From positions 186,001 through 250,000 of the forward strand of contig VAXW01000002.1 of the NCBI GenBank assembly GCA_005884115.1: DNA of 64,000 nt, in the 5' to 3' direction. This document shows positions 1 to 8,257 of the stretch, piece after piece. The notes under the pieces are model-generated. The model ran no database searches and was not told the origin of the DNA. It saw only the letters and a program-made list of their open reading frames with translations. The translations under genes and the position numbers were made by a program. The DNA is from Actinomycetota bacterium. Its GTDB lineage: Bacteria > Actinomycetota > Thermoleophilia > Solirubrobacterales > Solirubrobacteraceae. Position 1 is the stretch's first letter; each line of letters starts with the position of its first letter.

Positions 1-295
1 AGGACGGCGGGGGTTCCGTGCCTCTCGAGCAGCCGCTCCGAGCTCTGAAGCACGCCGCCGGCGCTGGGGATCCGTTCGAGCGCGCGGGTGGCGCCGAGCG
101 CGTAGGCGATCAGCGAGCCGACGAGGTTCCCGGCGGTGGCGGCAACGACCGCGCCCGGGAAGCTCATCCAGCCTTGGTGGACAGCGAACCCGAGAACAGC
201 AGCGTGACCTCGCTCGGGATCGGGGTGCATGCGCTCTCAGGGACCATCAGCAGGAAGACGCCGAGGACCCCGAAGCGGGTGATGACGCTGGTCAT
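1..295 (-). pseudogene. DedA-family membrane protein, partial and frameshifted
   Basis: The minus strand reads an N-terminus with MTSVITRFGVLGVFLLMVPE and then SACTPIPSEVTLLFSG, typical of DedA inner-membrane transporter-like proteins. That frame stops near base 164. The family sequence resumes in another frame as GWMSFPGAVVAATAGNLVGS and SLIAYALG and runs off the left edge. One extra T in the run near 187-190 would restore GFAVHQGWMSF, so a single-base deletion is the simplest explanation, either real decay or a sequence error. A 27-codon open frame beginning at 375 (MALIVLGILAARAV) ends in an ATGA overlap with this start and may be a small leader peptide or chance. The gene diverges from the marR-like gene to its right. 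Confidence 0.75.
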
Positions 296-373
296 CGGTC
301 GGCGCCAGAGAGCGTGGCGACTGCGGGCGCGTCGACGGCGCGGGCTGCGAGAATCCCCAGGACGATAAGAGCC

Positions 374-400
374 ATTAGATGTCAAGCCTACTTATCTAAT
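374..400. promoter_or_regulatory. Inverted repeat between dedA and marR-like genes
   Basis: ATTAGAT (374-380) and ATCTAAT (394-400) form a perfect 7-base inverted repeat, with partial symmetry continuing inwards (AAG and CTA/CTT). The arms are AT-rich in a GC-rich background. The site sits in the divergent intergenic space and touches the ATG at 399. MarR proteins usually bind such palindromes and autoregulate, so this is a plausible operator. The assignment is inferred from position and symmetry only. Confidence 0.45.
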
Positions 401-905
401 GCCGCCACCACGCCGACTCCCCGTGGGAGGCTGCCGAGGCGCTCGCTGCGGTCGCGCCACTGGCCAGCCGTTGGACCGAACGGCTGCTTGCCGGCCACGA
501 TCCGCCGGTGACGATCGCTCAGTTCCTCGCGCTGCGTGCGATCGGCGGCGAGGGCCTCTCGGCATCGGAGCTGGCGCGGCGCACAGGTAGTCTCGGGCCC
601 GGCCGTATCGCAGCTACTCACCGGCCTGGCCGACTCGGGGTTGCTGCAGCGCCGCGAGTTCGCAGACGAACGACGTCGCCAGACGCTCGCGGTCTCCCTA
701 ACCGGTCGCATCGGCCAATGCGCTGCTGCGCGATCGCTTCTCCCAGCTGCTGTCCGAGCTTCCCCGGCCGGACGCTGACCACCTCGCACGCGCGCTTTCG
801 CATCTTGAAGCAGTGCTTGCCGGGTCGCCGCCGCCTCGGCGACCACCGCGCCCGCCCCCGCCACCACCGCACGGCCACCCGCCGAGACCACGCCACGAGC
901 GCTGA
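399..905 (+). pseudogene. MarR-family regulator broken by frameshifts
   Basis: Three successive reading frames together spell one MarR-type winged-helix protein. The first gives SPWEAAEALAAVAPLASRW and VTIAQFLALRAIGGEGLSAS, then ELARRTG. The second gives VSGPAVSQLLTGLADSGLLQ and RREFADERRRQTLAVSLT, the recognition helix and wing. The third gives ANALLRDRFSQLLSELPRPD followed by a proline-rich tail, ending at the TGA at 903-905. The shifts lie near 588 (an extra A) and near 706, and the ATG at 399 is itself out of frame with the first segment. As written the gene cannot make a full regulator. Either the gene is decaying or this stretch has several sequence errors, since the adjacent dedA has the same problem. 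Confidence 0.7.
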
Positions 906-1238
906 CGACAGTCGATGACGGTCCGCATCCGTGGCGTTCGCCGGCGTTGGTCGTGATCGTCGCCCCGTCGACCCATGTGTTCGCCGGCGGCTGTTGGGTC
1001 CCGGGATATAGCCGCGCGTAGAGCCACTGCCGTGCTCGGACGCGCTCCGGGACCGAAGCAGGTCCGCCGTCCACGCTGGGGTCGCGAAGCTGCTGCTCGC
1101 GAATCGCGGGGCTAAGCGCGCCTGCTTCTCGTGCGCGAGCGGTAGCCAGCGCCGAGGCGCATCTCACTGCTGCAGCGGACGAAGGCCGACGTCGCATCAA
1201 GCGCAGCGAGACGCGCTCTTCAGCAGACGTTCGACGTA
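906..1238. other. Intergenic stretch without a recognised gene
   Basis: No reading frame here gives a recognisable protein on either strand. The long open minus frame crossing it is the antisense of the marR remnant at one end and a translation of the tRNA fragment at the other. The stretch lies between a broken gene and a tRNA remnant and may be residue of an old insertion. Confidence 0.4.
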
Positions 1239-1282
1239 TGGAGCCAACCGGGATCGAACCGGTGACCTCCTGCTTGCAAAGC
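1239..1282 (-). other. 3' fragment of a tRNA-Ala (TGC) gene, probable att site remnant
   Basis: Reading the minus strand from 1282 to 1239 gives the 3' half of a tRNA: an anticodon loop containing TTTGCAA, then a variable loop, a T-arm with GGTTCGATCCC, an acceptor strand GGCTCC and a terminal A. The 5' half is absent: the bases above 1282 do not form a D-arm or a matching acceptor strand, and the 5' side of the anticodon stem does not pair properly. Integrative elements that recombine into the 3' end of a tRNA leave exactly such a copy. The partner intact tRNA-Ala is not in this window. Confidence 0.6.
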
Positions 1283-1322
1283 GCCCGCACCCGCGCCACG
1301 TTTATCGCCGAAAGATACATTT

Positions 1323-1349
1323 CCCCGCCACGGAGCACCCGGGGCGGGG
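1323..1349 (-). terminator. GC-rich hairpin downstream of a glycosyltransferase gene
   Basis: CCCCGCC (1323-1329) and GGCGGGG (1343-1349) can form a perfect 7-base-pair stem with a 13-base loop, about 55 bases past the stop of the minus-strand glycosyltransferase. There is no clear U-tract, so it is only a possible terminator. Confidence 0.3.
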
Positions 1350-1402
1350 TCGTTAATGCACTTCCGGGGTAGTCCCCTGGTGGGTGCGCGATCCTCGGGC
1401 GC

Positions 1403-2725
1403 TCACGAGCGTTTGACGGCCTGGTGGTCGCCGAGCGCCGTCGAACGCGCCGGGAGTCCTTGGGCACCACGCCGGGGAGCTCGCTCGCGCTCCACCAGCG
1501 CCTCCAGAGCGTGCGAGATCTGCGCGCACACCACGTCGCGGGCGAACCGTCGCTCGGCCTCCGCGCGCGCGAGCACGCGTATCTGAACAGGGTTCGCGCG
1601 CAGCCGTTCGAGCATCTCCTCGATGGCGCGAGCCAGGCCCTCGACGTCGCCCGGCGCCACCTCTGCCGCAACCGAGCGGTCGACGCCCTCGATCGAGCCG
1701 ACCTCGCTAGTCGCCACGACGGGGACCCCCGCGGCAAGCGCCTCCAGCACCGACATCGGGCACGGGTCGTACTTGCTCGCCAACAGCACGAGATCGGCGC
1801 GCTCGAGCTCCGCCGGCATCTCCTTTGCAGGGATGCGGCCGCCGTATTCGGCGTTCTCGCTGGGGAGATCGTCAAGCAGCTTGGTGTAGTCCGACCACGT
1901 GCTCGGACCGCCGATAACCCGGACACGCACGTCGATCGCGCGCTCGCGCAACATCCTGGCCACCTCCACCACGTCCTCGAGGCCCTTGCGCATCGACACC
2001 CGGGTCGGTACGAGTACGAGCGGCGGCTCTGCAAGCGGCTTGCGAGAGCCGGCGAAGCGCTCGAGCCGCACGGGGTTGGTGATGACGACGGTCTTCGCGT
2101 GCGAGAACCGGTAATCGTGGACGATGTGGTCGCGGAACACGCTGCTGATGCAGATGAGAAGAGTGACTTTGCGGATCCTGACGGCCTGCACCAGCGTGCG
2201 AACCGCCATGATGGCGGCCACCACGAAGAAGTTGTAACGGGGCTGGCACCTGAACGCCAGACGGCGCTCGGCGATCAACCACCGCAACTCGCCAGCCTGG
2301 TGACTGTCCGGGCGTGCGACCAGTGGAATCGAGCGGAGGATGCTCGCTGGCACGCCGAGTGACTCGATCGTCTGGTTCTGGTAGATGAGGTCGTAGGGGT
2401 TTTGCGCGTGCCGCTTGACGATCTCTCGGCGTAGCCGCACCGACGCGACCGCTCGGAACAGCAGACCCGTTGCGAAAGTGGTGATTTTCGTGCGGCTGTA
2501 CCATTGATTCCAGCGCCAGGTGCTGGCCCCCCATATGAACGCGAGGTTCTCATACTCGGTGAGTCGGGCTGGCAGGTACTTTCCCGAGCCCGGAAAAAAG
2601 CAATCGATGCGGTGACCGCGCCTGGCAAGCCCGTCCAACAGCTCGGACACCACGCCTGGAGCGCCGCCCGTTTCAAGCGGGGCCCCGCCGAGCCAGGCTA
2701 TGCGCAGCGGTTTGCCGGCGGACAC
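1403..2725 (-). CDS. Glycosyltransferase, GT4/GT-B family
   Basis: The protein has about 440 residues. It starts IAWLGGAPLETGGAPGVVSE, the N-terminal nucleotide-sugar glycosyltransferase pattern with a glycine-rich acceptor-side loop. The C-terminal Rossmann domain has LVPTRVSMRKGLEDVVEVA and VRVIGGPSTWSDY, followed by DLVLLASKYDPCPMSVLEAL with AAGVPVVATSEVG, the donor-binding E-x7-E-type region of GT4 enzymes. It probably adds one sugar to a lipid-linked glycan in the cytoplasm. The GTG at 2725 is chosen because the conserved sequence begins within ten residues; upstream in-frame sequence looks like antisense of the neighbour. The gene diverges from the sulfotransferase at 2858. Substrate is not predictable. 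Confidence 0.85.
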   Translation of the reverse strand: MSAGKPLRIAWLGGAPLETGGAPGVVSELLDGLARRGHRIDCFFPGSGKYLPARLTEYENLAFIWGASTWRWNQWYSRTKITTFATGLLFRAVASVRLRREIVKRHAQNPYDLIYQNQTIESLGVPASILRSIPLVARPDSHQAGELRWLIAERRLAFRCQPRYNFFVVAAIMAVRTLVQAVRIRKVTLLICISSVFRDHIVHDYRFSHAKTVVITNPVRLERFAGSRKPLAEPPLVLVPTRVSMRKGLEDVVEVARMLRERAIDVRVRVIGGPSTWSDYTKLLDDLPSENAEYGGRIPAKEMPAELERADLVLLASKYDPCPMSVLEALAAGVPVVATSEVGSIEGVDRSVAAEVAPGDVEGLARAIEEMLERLRANPVQIRVLARAEAERRFARDVVCAQISHALEALVERERAPRRGAQGLPARSTALGDHQAVKRS

Positions 2726-2857
2726 GAGCGAGACCCTAGCAGTCGACTTGAGGCGCCAATTCTCACCAGCGCGACCGACGCGGAGCCCCCGCGTTGCGCC
2801 GCCTGGAAGGCTGCGCTGCCCTAATCGGCGATCGCCGGGTATGCGAGACTGACTGTA

Positions 2858-3880
2858 ATGGCGCAGCGTGCAGAGGCCGATGCTCCCCGGCCGGCACCAA
2901 GGCAGCGACCGACAGTCCTTTACGTGATGGGGGCGGGCCGCAGCGGAAGCACCATCCTCGGTGTAGCGCTCGGCAACTGCGAGAACGTCTTCTTCGCGGG
3001 CGAGCTGGACCGCTGGCTCGCGAGGTCGGGTGTCCCGCGGCGCTGTGATCCACCCTTGACGCGCTTCTGGGATGTCGTTCGTCGTGAAATGGGAGGGTCG
3101 GCCGAACTCGCCGGAGCCAAGACGACTTATCTCGAGCGCTCGTCGGCCTTGCTCGACTTGTGCAAGTGGCCACACCGTCACCGACTGCGTCCGCGCTACC
3201 GGCGCGCCTCGGAGGACCTGTACCGCGCGATCTCGCGCGCCGCGGGGGTGTCTCACATCGTGGACAGCTCGCACTACCCTTTGCGCGCGCGAGAGCTGCA
3301 GGCGCTCCGGGGCATCGACCTGTACCTGCTGCTGCTGGTCCGGGATCCGCAGGGCGTTGTCGCGTCGCTGGGCCGGGATGATGTGCCCGAGCGCCGGTTT
3401 GGCGCACCGGTGGCCAACCTCTATCTGTGGTTGACGAATCTGTTGTCGGTATTCGTGTTCCTACGTCATCCACAAGATAGGCGTCTCCTGGTACGGTACG
3501 AGGACTTCCTCGCCAACCCGGAGGAGGTGATTCGTCAGATCCTTCACCGAATCGACTCCTCCGCGCCAATCCCGGACCTTGATTCACTCTATACGGGAGT
3601 GCCCTTTCACGGTAATCGCCTGGTTCGCTCCGCGGTCGTCGAGCTGAAGCGCTCGCCCGTCGATCCGGCCTCCCGATCGCGCCTCACGGCTGTTCTTCAG
3701 CGCCCCTGGGCGTTCGTCTACTCGCGGCTGGGACCGGCGGTGGAGCCGTCGGATTCGGCCGCAGCCAGTCGAGTCCGGCGCGCGCCTGCTCCAGCGTCGC
3801 GCTCATGCAGCCACGAAGGCGTTGCTGAAAGCTCGCAACCGAGTAGCGCTCCGCGTTCTCCACGGCGCCCGCAGGGTTGA
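2858..3880 (+). CDS. Sulfotransferase-family protein (type A), C-terminus extended
   Basis: The N-terminus VLYVMGAGRSGSTILGVALG carries the 5'-phosphosulfate loop (RSGST) of PAPS-dependent sulfotransferases. LLLVRDPQGVVAS matches the 3'-phosphate-binding region (R then S), and LLVRYEDFLANPEEV is the usual downstream YEDF motif. Its close paralog at 5267-6157 stops at FSRLHPAVRI. Here the equivalent FVYSRLGPAVEPSD runs on for about 45 more residues of Arg/Ala/Ser-rich sequence. Those extra codons are antisense to the decayed glycosyltransferase that follows. The natural stop therefore appears lost and the tail is probably non-functional. Likely role: transfer of sulfate to a glycan or other carbohydrate. 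Confidence 0.8.
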   Translation: MAQRAEADAPRPAPRQRPTVLYVMGAGRSGSTILGVALGNCENVFFAGELDRWLARSGVPRRCDPPLTRFWDVVRREMGGSAELAGAKTTYLERSSALLDLCKWPHRHRLRPRYRRASEDLYRAISRAAGVSHIVDSSHYPLRARELQALRGIDLYLLLLVRDPQGVVASLGRDDVPERRFGAPVANLYLWLTNLLSVFVFLRHPQDRRLLVRYEDFLANPEEVIRQILHRIDSSAPIPDLDSLYTGVPFHGNRLVRSAVVELKRSPVDPASRSRLTAVLQRPWAFVYSRLGPAVEPSDSAAASRVRRAPAPASRSCSHEGVAESSQPSSAPRSPRRPQG

Positions 3881-4239
3881 AGTCCACGTCCTCGATCGCC
3901 TCGATCGCCGCAGCGAAGGACTCGACGTCATCGGGCTTGGCCAGCAGCCCCGTCTGGCCGTCGAGCACTGTCTCAACGCTCCCGCCGCGCCGGCGGCGAT
4001 TACGGGCCGGCCCGCCGCCTGTGCCTCGACCACTGTCATGCCGAACTCCTCAATCGCGGGTACACCAGCGCGCGAGCGCACGCGTAGCACTCGGCCAGCT
4101 CCTCGTCGCTAACCCGTCCGAGGAACTCGGCGTCGGGGTAGGCTGCACTGAGGGCGGCGTGTTCGGGCCCGGAGCCGACGACACGGATTGGGACTCGGGC
4201 GCGTCGCGCCGCCGCCAAGGCCACATCTACCCGCTTGTG
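3684..4239 (-). pseudogene. Decayed glycosyltransferase 3' half
   Basis: Three minus-strand frames together match the C-terminal half of the intact glycosyltransferase at 23540-24703. The first has HKRVDVALAAARRARVPIRV and GSGPEHAALSAAYPDAEFLG, compared with VALEAARRARVPIRVVGSG in the intact copy. The second has EEFGMTVVEAQAAGRPVIAA. The third has DGQTGLLAKPDDVESFAAAI and ENAERYSVASFQQ. At least two frameshifts lie near 4045-4075 and 3965-4000. The 5' half is missing, and similarity ends at about 4239, exactly where the transposase remnant begins on the other strand. The 3' end overlaps the tail of the adjacent sulfotransferase. Confidence 0.8.
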
Positions 4240-4240
4240 A

Positions 4241-5265
4241 GGCGCTGGCGGGGATGCTGCGTCCGGACAACGCAGCCGCCGACAGCGCCGCCGACCAGAT
4301 CGCGGTGCTAGATAAGGCGGCCGAGCAGCTGCCGCGCGAGGTGATCGCTGACCCCGACTGCGAGATCTTGCTGCGCGCCGACGCGGCCGGCTCGGCGCTC
4401 GAACTCTGCCAGGCCGCGCGCGACGCGAAGATCGGCTACCTCGTGGGGTTCGATCTGACCAAGCAGGTGCGCCGCGCGATCCTGTCGCTGCCCGAGGCGG
4501 CCTGGCGCCCGGCGCTGCACCAAGACGGCGGCGAGCGCGAGGGCGCGCAGGTGGCGGAGATGACCGAGCTGCTCGAGTTCTATGACTGGCCCGAGGGCTC
4601 GCGCGTAATCGTGCGCCGCGAGCGTCCCCATCCGGGCGCGCAGCTCACCTTCACCGATCTCGAAGGCAACCGCTTCCACGCGACCCTACCGACCTCGCCG
4701 GCGACGCGGTCGCGCTCGAGCGCCTGCGCCGCGCACGCGCCAACGCCGAGGACCGCGTCAGGGCCGCCAAGCAGACCGGCCTGGAGAACCTCCCGTTCCG
4801 CGAGTTCGTGCTGAACGAAGTCTGGTTTGAGCTCTCGCTCATCGCCCGGGACCTCAGCGGTCTGGACACAGGCGCTGTGCCTGGAGGGCGAGCTTGCGAT
4901 CTGCGAGCCAAAGACGCTTCGCTACCTGCCGCTGCACACCGCCGGGCGCCTGGCCTTCCACGCCCGCCGCGCGATCCTGCGTCTGCCGGCGAGCTGGCCC
5001 TGGGCGAGCGAGCTCGCCGCCGCCTTCGCGCGCCTGCAAGCGCTCTCTCACCCGCCGGCTGACCGGGAGCTCACGCCCCCGAGGACCACGCCCGCTGGCG
5101 CGCAGCGCCCGCTGATCGCTTCCGCCAAACGGCTGCCCGACAGGCTGTGCAGAGCACCCGCGCCAACGTCGATGCCGCGTCACGGTCGCGCCGCTCGCAC
5201 GCAACTCCTCCCGCCTTCGAAGAGTGCGCCGCCTCTCACCTATCCACCCTTAATGCACGATCGAG
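4241..5265 (+). mobile_element. IS1380-type transposase remnant
   Basis: The plus strand carries the central and C-terminal parts of an IS1380-family DDE transposase. The first frame has EALAGMLRPDNAAADSAADQ, then EILLRADAAGSALELCQAAR, IGYLVGFDLT and WPEGSRVIVRRERPHPGAQL. The next has ALERLRRARANAEDRVRAAK and TGLENLPFREFVLNEVWFEL. The last has CLEGELAICEPKTLRYLPLH and ASWPWASELAAAFARLQAL. Frameshifts occur near 4685 and near 4855. The first third or so of the usual enzyme (about 450 residues) is absent. The element cannot transpose by itself. Its left end abuts the truncated glycosyltransferase, so one deletion probably removed both 5' parts. The right end near 5265 is approximate because no terminal inverted repeat pair could be confirmed. 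Confidence 0.75.
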
Positions 5266-5266
5266 G

Positions 5267-6157
5267 CTAGATGCGCACCGCCGGGTGAAGGCGGGAGAAG
5301 ATCAGCCTCCACGGCGCCTGCAACACGGTTGTTACGGGCGAGTATCCAACCGACGCTACCGGTGGTGACTCAAGGGCCACCACCTCCGATCTGAGCAGTT
5401 TGTTGCCGACCAGCGGCACCCCCGTGTTCAGCGCCTGAAGGTCGGGAATCTCAGCGCTCGAGCCGACGAGGTCCAGGATCTCGCGCAGCGCCTTACGGGG
5501 CGCCGCGAGGAAGTCCTCATATCGCAGGAACAGCCTGCGATCGCGCGCGTGACGCAGAAACACCAGGACGGAGAGCAGGTGCGTAAGCCACAGCCGCGCG
5601 TTAGTCACGACGGCGTGCGCGCGACGCTCGGCCACGTGGTGGCGACTGATGTGGCGCAGTTCCGAGGCGACCACACGCTGAGGGCTGCGCACCAGGAACA
5701 GGAGGTACAGGTCGATGCCCTCGAGGTGCTGTAGCTCACGCGCGCGCAGCGGGAAGTGCGAGGTGTCGACCACGTACGACGCGTCCGCCTGTCGCGCGAT
5801 CGCGCAAAAGAGATCTTCAGCGACTCTGCGATAGCGCGGTCGCATCCGCCGGCGCTGTAGCGATCGGTCAGGGCGCAGTACCGCCGCGGAGCGCTCCAGG
5901 AAGCGGTTGGGACCGGGGCCGAACAACTCGCCGGCGCCGTCAACCCGCTCACCCACCGCCTGCCAGAATCGCGTCCGCTCCGAGCCTCCGATGGCGGGCC
6001 TGCCGGAGTTCACCAACCACTCCTCCACCTCACCCGCATAGAAGGTTTCGGCGCAGTTGCCCAGCGCGACGCCGAGGATCGTGCTGCCGCTGTGCCCGGC
6101 TCCCATGACATAGATCACCTTCGGCCTTGCGCTGCTCGCTCCGGGGTCTTTCATCAA
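5267..6157 (-). CDS. Sulfotransferase-family protein (type A)
   Basis: The 296-residue protein is intact and paralogous to the gene at 2858. KVIYVMGAGHSGSTILGVAL holds the 5'-PAPS loop, with HSGST in place of RSGST. LYLLFLVRSPQRVVAS is the 3'-phosphate site, followed by LFLRYEDFLAAP. The start at 6157 places the phosphate loop 13 residues in, as usual. The basic lysine or arginine at the start of the PAPS loop is a histidine here, which could change activity. It lies next to the IS1380 remnant and upstream of nothing on its own strand, while a glycan-synthesis gene pair follows at higher coordinates. Confidence 0.8.
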   Translation of the reverse strand: MMKDPGASSARPKVIYVMGAGHSGSTILGVALGNCAETFYAGEVEEWLVNSGRPAIGGSERTRFWQAVGERVDGAGELFGPGPNRFLERSAAVLRPDRSLQRRRMRPRYRRVAEDLFCAIARQADASYVVDTSHFPLRARELQHLEGIDLYLLFLVRSPQRVVASELRHISRHHVAERRAHAVVTNARLWLTHLLSVLVFLRHARDRRLFLRYEDFLAAPRKALREILDLVGSSAEIPDLQALNTGVPLVGNKLLRSEVVALESPPVASVGYSPVTTVLQAPWRLIFSRLHPAVRI

Positions 6158-6179
6158 AGGTGTGAAATCGGTGCGCTGA

Positions 6180-6992
6180 TCAGGTCAGTTGCGCGAGCCA
6201 CTCTGAGTCGCCGCGCTGGATGCTCTGGTACAGCCGCTCGGACTGCCTTACGTGATGGCGTTCAGTCTTGCGTTCCCACGCGCGCCAACGAGCTCGATTG
6301 AGGACACGAAGCAGCGGGCCGAGGATTGGGACGCGGGATCTCGGCAGCGCCTTTGGGGCGCCGTCACGATCCACCAGGCTCAGTTCGCCGGTGCGGAAGC
6401 CGGCTCCGTGGTGATACACGATGCCCCCGTAGACGGCGTAGTAGAGCGGATCGAGGTTGACGCGGTTGGTCCGCAGCAGCTCGAACCATGGTGTTCCCGT
6501 GAGCTCGAGCCTGCGCAGGAGGTTGCCCCCGACGTCGCCGCCGCGGCGCCCATGCGGGCCTTGCCAGGTGTAACCGCTCGTCCAGTCGCCGGGGAGCTCG
6601 TTCCACGCGCGGACGGTCGTGACGCAGAAGCACGGGTGTGGCTGGGGCTCGTTGAAGTTCTCTGCCCGACGCACGGCAATCAGCGCACCCTTCTCGAGGC
6701 CCACGCGGATCGTGGGCATCGGATCGGCGACCAAGAACGCATCGCCGTCGAGGAACATGAGCAAATCATCTTGTGAAGCGACCTGCGAGATCTCCATCGC
6801 AAGGTGGTTCAGCTTGCCGGCATGCGACCCATGCTGGTCGAGAACCTGATCGAAGTGACTGCCGTATGACGGGTCGATGTGCTCGAGTGAAGTCCAGATC
6901 TGATGCGGAACTGGAAGGTGCTTGTGCAGGTGCTCGGTCTGGATCTTGATCCAGCGTGGCGAGCGGTAGTGGACCGTCGCTACGTAGAGCAT
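6180..6992 (-). CDS. Glycosyltransferase-like protein with a DxD motif, unclassified
   Basis: The 270-residue protein starts MLYVATVHYRSPRWIKIQTE. The block DDLLMFLDGDAFLVADPM contains a DGD of the metal/nucleotide-sugar-binding DxD type. Later segments (GDVGGNLLRRLELTG and YAVYGGIVYHHGAG, with a late His pair) resemble the acceptor side of GT-A enzymes. The ATG at 6992 overlaps the preceding stop by one base (TGATG), implying translational coupling with the GT4 gene at 6992-8188. An in-frame start further upstream would overlap that gene by 90 bases and is less likely. No exact family was recognised; a sugar transferase role in the same glycan pathway is inferred. Confidence 0.65.
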   Translation of the reverse strand: MLYVATVHYRSPRWIKIQTEHLHKHLPVPHQIWTSLEHIDPSYGSHFDQVLDQHGSHAGKLNHLAMEISQVASQDDLLMFLDGDAFLVADPMPTIRVGLEKGALIAVRRAENFNEPQPHPCFCVTTVRAWNELPGDWTSGYTWQGPHGRRGGDVGGNLLRRLELTGTPWFELLRTNRVNLDPLYYAVYGGIVYHHGAGFRTGELSLVDRDGAPKALPRSRVPILGPLLRVLNRARWRAWERKTERHHVRQSERLYQSIQRGDSEWLAQLT

Positions 6993-8188
6993 CAAAGTGC
7001 CGGCGCGCCAGCGGAACGGTTGTTCATTTTCGCCAAAGATGCACGGTAATCTGACAGCGTTGCCTCGCCGATCAGGCGCCACGAGAACTGTCCCGCCACC
7101 TCGCGGCAGCGCTGTGAAAGAGCGCGGTACGCATCCTCCTGGAGTGTAAGGATCTCCACCAGCCGCGCGGCGAACGCCTCTACGTCTCCCGCGGGAACGA
7201 GCAGTCGGCGATCGACCCGACCCACGGTTTCGCGCGGGCCAGGCACGTCGTAGCAGATGCTCGGGATCCCGGCGGCGAGCTTCTCCAGCACACCGATGCC
7301 GAGACCCTCTATGTAACTAGGCAGCGCGCCCGCGCGAACGCCGTCGAGCAGGTGGGCGAGCTCCTCGGTTTGGTAGCTCGGCACGACCCGCACCGCATCC
7401 CGCCCCACGCCCAGCGCCTCGACGATCTCCTCGCCTCCGCTGCCTGTGCCGAGGAATGAAAACGCGGCCCGGGGGACTGCCTCACGGACACGCGCAACGA
7501 TCTCGGGCCAGTCCTGCGATCCCTTGCGTGGGGCCCAGAACCCGATGAAGGCCACGCGTGGGGGCTCGTCCGCGTCGGCCGGCAGCACCCCGCGCATCTG
7601 CTCCAGCTGTCGCTGGCTGATGCCGAGCGGGCGCACCACCGTCTTCTCGCCCATCGAGAGGTGTGCATCCACGTACTCGCGCTCGTCCTGGTTGGGGACG
7701 ATCGCCAGATCACACAGCTCCAGCGTCCTTGTCACATGGTGCAGGAAGCGCCGTTCGCGCCAACGATGAATGGGACGCGCCACGAGATGCCCGGTGCGCA
7801 CCTGTGGCCAGCGACGGCGCGCCTCGCGCTCGAAGTCCGCATAGAGCGGCGCCAGCCCAACCGAGCGGGTCACCATCAGGCCCTCGAAGCCCAGCTGGCG
7901 CTTTGTCACCGGGAGGTTGCCCTGGTGAGCATCCACCACGTCGTAGTCGCACGCAAGTGTGCGTACCCGCCGCACGGCCGGCGCGGCAAACGCTGCGAGC
8001 GAGATGCCGAGAAGTCCCGGCCGCCGGTCACCAAGGATCTCGCGCCGGTCGAGCACCCGCACCTCACAACCGTGTGCGCGCAGGATCTCAGCGAGCTCGA
8101 GCTGCACGCGCGCTCCCCCAAGCTCCATCAGCGCGGGCAGGTGCATGACCATAAGTACCCGCAGCGGGCGCTCATCCTCGACTGTCAT
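6992..8188 (-). CDS. Glycosyltransferase, GT4 family
   Basis: The 398-residue GT-B protein begins PLRVLMVMHLPALMELGGAR, a typical GT4 N-terminus with the GG acceptor loop. The C-terminal domain reads RVAFIGFWAPRKGSQDWPEI, then FSFLGTGSGGEEIVEALG, and YIEGLGIGVLEKLAAGIPSI, the EGLG-x-x-x-LE donor-site motif. It likely acts in the cytoplasm on a nucleotide-sugar donor. It diverges from the FkbM methyltransferase at 8258 and is coupled by a one-base overlap to the gene at 6180-6992, so the two probably add consecutive sugars. Confidence 0.88.
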   Translation of the reverse strand: MTVEDERPLRVLMVMHLPALMELGGARVQLELAEILRAHGCEVRVLDRREILGDRRPGLLGISLAAFAAPAVRRVRTLACDYDVVDAHQGNLPVTKRQLGFEGLMVTRSVGLAPLYADFEREARRRWPQVRTGHLVARPIHRWRERRFLHHVTRTLELCDLAIVPNQDEREYVDAHLSMGEKTVVRPLGISQRQLEQMRGVLPADADEPPRVAFIGFWAPRKGSQDWPEIVARVREAVPRAAFSFLGTGSGGEEIVEALGVGRDAVRVVPSYQTEELAHLLDGVRAGALPSYIEGLGIGVLEKLAAGIPSICYDVPGPRETVGRVDRRLLVPAGDVEAFAARLVEILTLQEDAYRALSQRCREVAGQFSWRLIGEATLSDYRASLAKMNNRSAGAPAL

Positions 8189-8257
8189 CGCCGGCGCCGG
8201 TCCAGCCGTACGGCGTAGCAGCGCACAGGAGTGCCGCGTAGAGTTGTGGAACCTCGC

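Noticed and set aside
388..2034. Long minus-strand open frame of 548 codons
   Set aside because: It is antisense to the marR remnant, crosses the tRNA fragment (giving the CKQEVTGSIPVGS-type peptide common to translated tRNA-Ala tails) and runs antiparallel in frame to the glycosyltransferase. The pieces do not form one protein.
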